Of a DNA stretch of 29,363 nucleotides, positions 1-6,081 are shown piece after piece. This stretch comes from an uncultured Collinsella sp. (lineage in GTDB: Bacteria; Actinomycetota; Coriobacteriia; Coriobacteriales; Coriobacteriaceae): NCBI GenBank assembly GCA_900548515.1, contig URKU01000014.1:1-29363 (forward strand), read 5' to 3'. Below the pieces are notes generated by a model. That model did no database searches. It worked only from the letters and a program-made list of their open reading frames with translations, and was not told the DNA's origin. Every line of letters starts with the position of its first letter. The first letter of the stretch is position 1. The position numbers were made by a program, and so were the translations under genes.

Positions 1-3
1 CGA

Positions 4-109
4 GGCGGCATTGACCTTCTGGTCATGCCGCCGAAGTTGAAAGGCAGATTGCCGCTCTGGCGGGTTTGCAGCGTCAACTGGTTACGCGGTTTTACCAAAC
101 CGCGTAACC
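4..109 (-). repeat. Structured two-hairpin 3'-UTR element, copy A
   Basis: Read on the minus strand, this begins directly after the stop of the SDR gene. A 13-bp hairpin (arms 80-92 and 97-109, core GTTACGCGGTT, four-base loop) is followed by a 28-nt variable spacer, a conserved 19-nt single-stranded block (33-51) and a second hairpin. The second hairpin has an 8-bp stem (4-11 with 25-32), one bulged base, and a GACC-AGAA-GGTC tip on the minus strand. A second copy with the same architecture lies at 3351-3455 directly after queA. Neither copy has a U-tract, so it is not a standard intrinsic terminator. The function is unknown; it may be a 3'-end processing or stability element, an unusual terminator, or a mobile repeat. 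Confidence 0.75.
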
Positions 110-110
110 C

Positions 111-911
111 CTAAGGCCGCTGGCCCATACCACCCTCGAGGGTGACGGTCTCGCCGTTCATGTACTTAAAGTCGGGACCGCAGAGCTGAACGACCACGCG
201 GCCGATTTCCTTCTCGACGTCGCCGTAGTGGCCTGCCGGCGGCATGTGGACATTGGCCTTGAACGCCTCGGGATAGGCATCCTGGAAGTTCTCGAGCGCA
301 GCGGTCCAAGCAAGCGGACAAACGATATTGACGTTGATGCCGTCCTTGCCCCACTCGTTGGCGGCAACGCGGGTCAGGCCGCGGATGCCCTCCTTGGCGG
401 CAGCATAGCTGCACTGGCCATAGTTGCCAAACAGGCCGGCGCCCGAGGCAAAGTTGACCACGGAGCCCTTGGTCTCCTTCAGGTGCGGATAGGCCTTCTG
501 CATGTACAGATAGGTAGCATACAGACCGGAGTAAATGGCCAGGTTAAACTGATCCATGGTGTGATCGGCGATGGTCACGCCCGAGGCGCTAGCCTGAGCA
601 TTGTTGACGACGGCGTCGATGCGGCCGAACTCCTCAATGGCCTTGTCGATGACGTTCTGGACGACGGCCTCGTTGTCCTGACCAGCCGAGACATCGGCCT
701 GAACAGGCAGAACCTTGACACCGTACTCGGCCTCGAGAGACTCCTTGGCGGCCTCGAGCTTGGCGACGTTGCGGCCGGTGATGACGAGGTTCGCGCCCTC
801 CTTGGCAAATGCGATATCGATGCCGTAGCCGATGGAGCCAGCGGAACCGTCCTTAAGCGTGGCCTTGCCGCCGCCGGTGACGATCACGGTCTTACCAGTG
901 AAAAGTCCCAT
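111..911 (-). CDS. SDR oxidoreductase, probable NAD(P)-dependent 12alpha-hydroxysteroid dehydrogenase
   Basis: This 266-residue short-chain dehydrogenase has a Rossmann fold. The start at 911 is chosen because AAAGGA lies 6 nt upstream; the longer reading from 926 lacks a good site. Visible motifs are the glycine-rich cofactor loop near residues 12-28 (TGGG, then SIGYGI), NNAQASASG, the catalytic Ser in NFASGAG, the YAAAK Tyr/Lys pair and the C-terminal ending LEGGMGQRP. From memory, these blocks (NNAQASASG, YSGLYAT, FASGAGLFGN, CSYAAAKEGIRGL, PDFKYM, GGMGQRP) closely match the clostridial bile-acid 12alpha-HSDH, which interconverts the 12alpha-hydroxyl and 12-oxo groups of bile acids. The cofactor loop carries an insertion of about six residues relative to that enzyme. 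The SDR assignment is secure; the steroid substrate is inferred and another alcohol substrate is possible. The gene is monocistronic as far as can be seen, divergent from the coiled-coil gene, and followed by structured element A. Confidence 0.85.
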   Translation of the reverse strand: MGLFTGKTVIVTGGGKATLKDGSAGSIGYGIDIAFAKEGANLVITGRNVAKLEAAKESLEAEYGVKVLPVQADVSAGQDNEAVVQNVIDKAIEEFGRIDAVVNNAQASASGVTIADHTMDQFNLAIYSGLYATYLYMQKAYPHLKETKGSVVNFASGAGLFGNYGQCSYAAAKEGIRGLTRVAANEWGKDGINVNIVCPLAWTAALENFQDAYPEAFKANVHMPPAGHYGDVEKEIGRVVVQLCGPDFKYMNGETVTLEGGMGQRP

Positions 912-1205
912 ACAAAGTCCTTTCAAATCGCGACGGGCACGCCCGCCGACTGCGCGTATCCAACTTCACGCGCCAAAAGCTGAGATGCAACTTTAGCGTG
1001 TTCAAGCAAAAATAAAAGACCGCGGTAGGCGAACGGCACCACGTAGTTCGGCGAAGGGATTGTCAAGTACAAACTGGATAAAACGGCCGAGTTATTGTTA
1101 TCAGATCGAGCCATCGAACACGTTTTGAAACTTTGCTGCGGCGCGCGGGATGTCGGCGCGAGACCTTATCATAGGGTGACAAACAACGATGAGGAGCACA
1201 TGCCT

Positions 1206-3017
1206 ATGACAGACGAGCTGGACCCCCAGACTCAAGAGCATATTGATCATTCCGCAGACGCCGTCGACGACTGCGATACTCCTACCTGCGTCGACGCCTC
1301 CACCGATGCGCCCGCCACCGCAGATGCGCCCGCTGCCGCAGATGTGCACGCTGCCGCAGATGTGCACGCCGATGCGGATAAAGCAACAGACACAGACGAT
1401 ACTGTCGAGCATGACGAAAGCGAGCAGCCGGAGCCGAGCGATGCCGAACCCGACACAGACCCCGCGCCACAGGCGGCAGGCCCCATCGAGGTGTCTTCGG
1501 AAGAAGAGCTCGATGCCGTCATGGACTCCATGATGGATGCCGTCAAAGCGATGAAAGACGCCGTCGCCGATGCCGATATTGATGCCGAGGAAGAGGAGGC
1601 CGCCGAGGCGGCCTCGACCTTTGTGCCCGGCGAGACTCCGGTTGCCGACCAGGGCAGTACCATGCCCTCGTTTCTCCAGCTCGAGCACCCCACGATTGGC
1701 GCCGATGCGGTCGATCCGCACGCAGCAGGCTTTTCTGTGGTCGAGGGCGGTACCGGCAATATCGCCGTGCCGCAGGCTGCCGATGCGGACGCTGCCGGCA
1801 CCGCTCGCCCGACCGTCCCCCACTCCCCCGCCGCGAGTCGCGATCTGGGGACCGCTGTCTCGAACACCGCGAACGCCGTGGGCACCTTTATCGCCCAGGG
1901 CGCCTCGGCCATGCGTGAGATGAACGCCGCGAAAAAGGCACTTGCCGATGCCCGCGCCCATCTGACCGAACTTGAGCAGCGCATTGCCGATCAGGCCGAG
2001 GAACTCGAGACGCGCCAGGATATCGCAGGCCGCTACGACCAGATCGTCGCCGACCAGCGCCAGGCGATTGCCACGGCCCAAAAGACTGCAGCGGCCGCCG
2101 AGATTGACCGTGATGCCCACGCCGCCAAAGCGACAGAGCTCAAGAGTCAGTTCGAACAAATGAAGACAGAGGATGACGCGACTGAGCTCCGGCTGAAGGC
2201 CGCGCTCGATGCCGTGGAGGCCCGCGAGGCGAGCTCGCGCGAGACCGGCAACCGCCTCATTCGACGTCTTGAGGATTCCAAGCGCATCCGCGACAAGGTG
2301 AAGGCCGAGCGAGACGCCGGCATTGCCGCCGCACAACAAACCGTCGACGCCACGCGCGCCCAGCTCGAGACGCTGCGTCATGAGTATGCCGAGCTGCAAC
2401 GCAATCCCTCGGCAAATCCCGCCAACTATACGGTGCGCACCAGCGAGCTCTCGATGCAGATCTCCGACACGGCAGATGCCCTGCGTAAAGCCGAAGAAGA
2501 TGTCCCGCGCATCACCGCCGACCTTGAGCACTCGCTTGCCGCAGCCGAGCAGGCCGTCGAGCAGGCTCAAGCCCCCATTGCCGAAGCCAAACGCGCGCAC
2601 CAAGCCGTGACGACTGAGGCTGATGCCGCGCGCGACGAGCTGCAGACGGCGAAGACTGCCGCCGCGACGCGCCAGCGCGAACTGCGCGAGAAGATCGCTG
2701 CCGAGGACAAGGCACGCCGCGAGCAGGAGCAGACCATCGCCAACGCCCAAGCAGATGCCGCACATGCACAGTCGATCATCGAACAGGCGACCGAGGTGCA
2801 CGACCACCCAGAAATCACTGAGTCGCTTGCAGGATCCTTGGCCCGAGACAAAGCCGAACACGCCGAGACCGAGCGAGAAGTCGCCCAGCTCGAGGCCACC
2901 GAGGACGCGGTGCGCGAGCGCACCCGCGACTCACGCATCAAATTCACCGGCGCCATCGTCTGCATCGTCGCCGCAATCCTGGTGATCATCCTGGTCTGGC
3001 TGTTCGCAAGCAAGTAA
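1206..3017 (+). CDS. Tail-anchored coiled-coil membrane protein of unknown function
   Basis: The product is about 603 residues and I do not recognise the family. Residues 1-150 are Ala/Asp/Glu-rich and very acidic, with near-repeats such as AADVHA. The middle region (about 240-570) is heptad-like and rich in Ala, Glu, Gln, Arg and Lys, the signature of a long coiled coil. The last 24 residues form one hydrophobic helix (from FTGAIVCIVAAIL) ending in FASK, so the protein is probably held in the membrane by its C-terminus with the coiled coil in the cytoplasm. GAGGAG at 1191-1196 serves ATG 1206 at 9 nt; ATG 1200 is also possible at 3 nt. The gene stands alone. A scaffold or envelope-organising role would fit, but nothing in the sequence proves it. 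Confidence 0.8.
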   Translation: MTDELDPQTQEHIDHSADAVDDCDTPTCVDASTDAPATADAPAAADVHAAADVHADADKATDTDDTVEHDESEQPEPSDAEPDTDPAPQAAGPIEVSSEEELDAVMDSMMDAVKAMKDAVADADIDAEEEEAAEAASTFVPGETPVADQGSTMPSFLQLEHPTIGADAVDPHAAGFSVVEGGTGNIAVPQAADADAAGTARPTVPHSPAASRDLGTAVSNTANAVGTFIAQGASAMREMNAAKKALADARAHLTELEQRIADQAEELETRQDIAGRYDQIVADQRQAIATAQKTAAAAEIDRDAHAAKATELKSQFEQMKTEDDATELRLKAALDAVEAREASSRETGNRLIRRLEDSKRIRDKVKAERDAGIAAAQQTVDATRAQLETLRHEYAELQRNPSANPANYTVRTSELSMQISDTADALRKAEEDVPRITADLEHSLAAAEQAVEQAQAPIAEAKRAHQAVTTEADAARDELQTAKTAAATRQRELREKIAAEDKARREQEQTIANAQADAAHAQSIIEQATEVHDHPEITESLAGSLARDKAEHAETEREVAQLEATEDAVRERTRDSRIKFTGAIVCIVAAILVIILVWLFASK

Positions 3018-3041
3018 ACCAGCTGCCAAAAAGCTCAACGC

Positions 3042-3107
3042 AGTTGCGGTGAGATAGTTCCTGTTTAGCCCCAAAAAGGCCAATTCAAGAACTATCTCAC
3101 CGCAACT
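3042..3107. repeat. 19-bp perfect inverted repeat downstream of the coiled-coil gene
   Basis: Arms 3042-3060 and 3089-3107 (AGTTGCGGTGAGATAGTTC and its exact complement) surround a 28-nt loop. It starts 24 nt after the stop of the coiled-coil gene and could form a very stable RNA hairpin. The loop is long and the following T-rich stretch is weak (TATTTAG), so it is a poor intrinsic terminator. It may instead be a dispersed palindromic repeat. Confidence 0.7.
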
Positions 3108-3159
3108 TATTTAGATCGGCGAAAGGCAACCTATCCCTCCTGCACCAATCTCTTGACAT

Positions 3160-3227
3160 AAGGACTGTCCCCAGGTGCCGGCACAAAAGGAACGTCCCCA
3201 AGTGCCAAGTGCCGTAAGAGTGTCCCC
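3160..3227. repeat. Three degenerate GTCCCC repeat units in a gene-free stretch
   Basis: AAGGACTGTCCCCAGGTGCC (3160-3179) and AAGGAACGTCCCCAAGTGCC (3187-3206) are imperfect direct repeats differing at about four positions. A third partial unit, AAGAGTGTCCCC, lies at 3216-3227. Just beyond, CAATGACTAC occurs twice in tandem (about 3251-3270). The stretch 3108-3350 holds no supportable gene. These units look like decayed intergenic repeat debris. Confidence 0.5.
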
Positions 3228-3350
3228 TTTGACTAGTCATTTAAGAACGTCCAATGACTACCCAATGACTACAGCGACAACCACGGCAACGCCGATGTTT
3301 TGGCAACGACAGCGAGCGGGTCGCATTTGAGACAAGGTGACGTGAAACGA

Positions 3351-3455
3351 AAGGGCGCTGACCTTCTGGTCGCGCCCTTGAAGTTGAACGTCAGATTGTC
3401 CAAATGCGGCCCGCGCAGCATCGAGCAGTTACGCGGTTCGTAGAACCGCGTAACT
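3351..3455 (-). repeat. Structured two-hairpin 3'-UTR element, copy B
   Basis: This is the second copy of the element at 4-109, on the same strand and placed immediately after queA; its first hairpin even overlaps the queA stop codon. Hairpin one pairs 3427-3439 with 3443-3455 (13 bp, three-base loop). The conserved block is 3380-3398, with 17 of 19 bases equal to copy A. Hairpin two pairs 3351-3358 with 3372-3379, has one bulged base and carries the identical 12-nt tip. The spacer is again exactly 28 nt. Differences in both stems are compensated on the opposite arm. Confidence 0.75.
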
Positions 3456-4671
3456 ACAAAATGAGCATCGCGTCGCCAAAGCTGAAGAAGCGGTAGCGCT
3501 CTTCGATAGCAGCGGCGTAGGCATCCATGATCTGGTCGCGGGTGGCAAGCGCGCTTACGAGCATCATGAGCGTGGAGCGCGGCACGTGGAAGTTCGTGAT
3601 CAGCGCGTCGACCACGTGATAGGTCGAGCCGGGCATGAGGTAGAGCTGCGTCGTAGCGTTCTCGCGCGCCACGATGTCGCCGCGGCCGAGCGTATCGGCC
3701 CCATCCTCGCGGCCCTCAAAATAGCGCGCCGTCACGGCCGGATCGGACACCGGTGCCTCAGCGTCAAAGGCGCTCTCGAGCGAGCGTACTGCGGTGGTGC
3801 CGACGGCGATCACGCGGTGCCCCTCGGCCTTCGCCTTATGCACGGCGTCGACAACCTCCTGTGACACGTGGTAGCGCTCGGTGTGCATGACGTGCTGCGT
3901 GGGGTCGTCCTCCTCCACCAGACGGAAGGTATCAATACCCACCTCGAGCTCGACGGCGGCAAACTTCGCGTCCTTGGCCTCGATAGCGGCCATGAGCTCG
4001 GGGGTAAAGTGCAGACCCGCCGTAGGAGCGGCAGCCGAGTGCTCCTCCTTCATGGCGTAGACGGTCTGGTACTTCTCGGGATCGCCCTCGTAATCGGTAA
4101 TGTAGGGCGGCAGCGGCACGTGACCGGCAGCATGAATGGCCTCGTCGAGCGTGCGCGGCTCGCCGGCGGCATTGCAGCCGGCCGGCTCAAAGCGCACCAG
4201 ACGGCCTCCGCGGCTATCGGAGACAAAGTCGATGACCTCGGCCGTCAGCACCACGGGAGCCCCCTCGGGCGCATGGGCGCCACCGGCGCGATACTCAATC
4301 TGAGCACCGGGCTTCAGGCGCTTACCCGGCTTGACCAGGCACTCCCAAACGTGGCCCAGCGGGTCAACATCCTCACGGCGCTTGAGCAGCAGCGTCTCGA
4401 CCACGCCACCCGAGCCGGCTTTGCGACCGATCAGGCGGGCCGGCATCACACGCGTCTTGTTGATGACGAGCACATCGCCCGGCTCGATATAGTCGATGAT
4501 GTCGCGGAAGATGCGGTGCTCAACGGTACCGCCGTGCTCCAGCGGCTTCCCCGCCTGGGAGCCTTTGCGATCCACCACCAGCAGGCGGCAGGAGTCGCGC
4601 GGCTCGGCAGGAGCCTGGGCAATCAGTTCCTCAGGAAGGTTGTAGTCAAAATCATCGGTACGCATAGACAC
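3454..4671 (-). CDS. queA: S-adenosylmethionine:tRNA ribosyltransferase-isomerase QueA
   Basis: QueA transfers and isomerises the ribosyl group of SAM onto preQ1 at position 34 of GUN-anticodon tRNAs, giving epoxyqueuosine. The 405-residue product has the family blocks DFDYNLPEELIAQAPAEPRD at the N-terminus, RVMPARL, HVPLPPYI, the YQTVYA...APTAGLHFT segment, TAVRSLE and the C-terminal NFHVPRSTLMMLVSALA. It is longer than the usual 340-350 residues; the extra length is in mid-protein loops. The GTG start at 4671 is preferred because AAGGAG sits 8 nt upstream; ATG 4665 is too far from it. The gene lies 64 nt downstream of queH on the same strand, so the two are probably co-transcribed. Structured element B follows the stop directly. 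Confidence 0.95.
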   Translation of the reverse strand: MSMRTDDFDYNLPEELIAQAPAEPRDSCRLLVVDRKGSQAGKPLEHGGTVEHRIFRDIIDYIEPGDVLVINKTRVMPARLIGRKAGSGGVVETLLLKRREDVDPLGHVWECLVKPGKRLKPGAQIEYRAGGAHAPEGAPVVLTAEVIDFVSDSRGGRLVRFEPAGCNAAGEPRTLDEAIHAAGHVPLPPYITDYEGDPEKYQTVYAMKEEHSAAAPTAGLHFTPELMAAIEAKDAKFAAVELEVGIDTFRLVEEDDPTQHVMHTERYHVSQEVVDAVHKAKAEGHRVIAVGTTAVRSLESAFDAEAPVSDPAVTARYFEGREDGADTLGRGDIVARENATTQLYLMPGSTYHVVDALITNFHVPRSTLMMLVSALATRDQIMDAYAAAIEERYRFFSFGDAMLIL

Positions 4672-4735
4672 GTCGGATACTCCTTATATAGCTAAAGTCC
4701 GCTCTACATCCTAGCAGGCTGACGTCCCAAACGAA

Positions 4736-5317
4736 CTACTTTTTGGCGGCTTTGCGCTCGTCGCGGATGCGGGCGCGGTCCATGGCCGCCTCGACAGCAG
4801 AAAAGCGGCAGCCGCAGTAGTTCTGTCGATACATGCCCAGTTCGCGCGAACGGCGCGTAGCCTCGGGATAATATGGGCGAAAATCGCGAATCACCGGGGT
4901 GAGCCCATGGGCGGCCGCCAAACGCTCAAGCACGTCATTGCAGGTGTCGAACAGCTGATACGGCGAGACGGCGAGCGTCGTACCCACATATTCAAACCTG
5001 CGCTCCTGGGCAACGCGGCATGCCTCGGCCAAGCGCAAGGCATAGCACGAGCGACAGCGACGGGGCCGGTCGGCACCCAGCGGGGCCACGCCGGCCTCCC
5101 AGCGCTCGCGGTCCTCCCCCGCCTCGATGAGCTCGATGTCGCCATCGGCACACCACCGGCGCAGCTCGTCCAGACGCCGCCGCCATTCATCGCGCGGTTG
5201 AATATTGGGATTGGTCCAGCAAATCGTGGGCTCAAACCCCTCCTCGCGCAGCAGGCGAACCGGCTCAAGCGAGCATGGTGCACAGCACGCATGCAGCAAC
5301 AACGACTTCATCGACAT
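4736..5317 (-). CDS. queH: Epoxyqueuosine reductase QueH
   Basis: QueH reduces epoxyqueuosine in tRNA to queuosine, the last step of the pathway, and is the non-orthologous counterpart of QueG. The 193-residue protein has the expected cysteine set for its iron-sulfur and metal site: LLHACCAPC (Cys 11, 12, 15), CRSC (Cys 88, 91) and YCGC (Cys 168, 170), plus the TTLAVSPYQ segment. The start at 5317 or two codons later at 5311 cannot be separated; both follow a G-rich stretch rather than a clear Shine-Dalgarno site. queA is next downstream, so the two adjacent pathway steps are paired. No tgt or preQ1-synthesis gene is in the window. Confidence 0.92.
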   Translation of the reverse strand: MSMKSLLLHACCAPCSLEPVRLLREEGFEPTICWTNPNIQPRDEWRRRLDELRRWCADGDIELIEAGEDRERWEAGVAPLGADRPRRCRSCYALRLAEACRVAQERRFEYVGTTLAVSPYQLFDTCNDVLERLAAAHGLTPVIRDFRPYYPEATRRSRELGMYRQNYCGCRFSAVEAAMDRARIRDERKAAKK

Positions 5318-5378
5318 CCCCGTCCCAGAAAACTCACCCCGACATCATGGCAGCTAAAATAGCCCCATCCCAAAAAGA

Positions 5379-5948
5379 CTACTTTGCGAAAAAGCGCACG
5401 CCAAAGGACGTATCCTCGCAGGCGACGATACGGCGGTCGCGCAGAATGGTCCGCACGTAATACCAATCACCCACACAGCCCGACAAGTGCAGACCAGCCG
5501 CCAGGTAGCACAGCAGCAGATAGTCCGAGAACGCAAACCCCAGGGCAAATGCTGTCGTCACAACAACCGTCGGCGCCAGGCAAACCGCCATGTACCGCCG
5601 GCGCGAATACACAACGCCCTCGGCGCAGGCATAGATCATCGCCGTCTCGCGATTCGCCCCAAAGGTCACCTGCGCGCCCGCAGGCGCCAGCAGCTTAAAA
5701 AACACCGCATGCACCAGCTCGTGCACGGCAAACGATGCCATTGAGACCGCAGCCAAGCCGACTATCCAGCCCACGACAGCCATCCAGCCGCCCGCCTCAG
5801 CCGCGTCCAAGTCCGCAGGCCCGCCCAACAGCATAAACACCGGCACCAGGCACACGGCAAACACCGCGATCACGGCCATCCCCCACACGAAGCAAGCGTG
5901 TAGAAAATCCTCGTCCTCAAACGCATGTATGTTGGAAATCTCATTCAT
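5379..5948 (-). CDS. DUF3267-type putative zincin membrane metalloprotease
   Basis: The product is 189 residues with four hydrophobic segments (about 20-41, 55-75, 119-140, 142-158). HELVH at 76-80 is an HExxH zinc-binding motif at the end of the second segment, and Asp161 in GCVGDWYY could be a further ligand. This arrangement fits the DUF3267 family of small integral-membrane putative zincins; their substrates are largely unknown. It lies 61 nt upstream of queH on the same strand and may be co-transcribed with it, although no link to queuosine is evident. The start has only a weak ribosome site. Confidence 0.75.
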   Translation of the reverse strand: MNEISNIHAFEDEDFLHACFVWGMAVIAVFAVCLVPVFMLLGGPADLDAAEAGGWMAVVGWIVGLAAVSMASFAVHELVHAVFFKLLAPAGAQVTFGANRETAMIYACAEGVVYSRRRYMAVCLAPTVVVTTAFALGFAFSDYLLLCYLAAGLHLSGCVGDWYYVRTILRDRRIVACEDTSFGVRFFAK

Positions 5949-5990
5949 AGCATCTTAGGATAGCGCCCCTGCCACGCACCCGCCCGCATG

Positions 5991-5999
5991 TGCGATAAT
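5991..5999 (+). promoter_or_regulatory. Candidate extended -10 promoter for the MetRS-like gene
   Basis: TGC-GATAAT is an extended -10 (TGn plus five of six consensus bases), 83 nt before the chosen start. The eleven-base string TGTGCGATAAT occurs again on the minus strand upstream of the degV gene, which supports both calls. No good -35 box is visible, as is usual for extended -10 promoters. Confidence 0.4.
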
Positions 6000-6081
6000 G
6001 TCGAACGATATGCACGAATTGACCACCGCGCCGCCGAACCCCGTGCCCGGCCGCGCTCTTACCTATATGCGAAGGAGTCCC

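Noticed and set aside
1101..2861. 586-codon open frame antisense to the coiled-coil gene
   Set aside because: It is a shadow of a GC-rich, Ala-rich gene; its translation is Gly/Leu/Arg-rich with no motif and no ribosome site. The same applies to long antisense frames at 12907-14124, 19442-21055 and 24797-26404.
5998..6081. N-terminal extension of the MetRS-like gene
   Set aside because: The extension overlaps the likely promoter and has no ribosome site, while ATG 6082 follows GAAGGAG and begins the conserved domain.
5949..6081. T-box or other riboswitch before the MetRS-like gene
   Set aside because: The gap is only about 130 nt and shows no T-box sequence or terminator hairpin.
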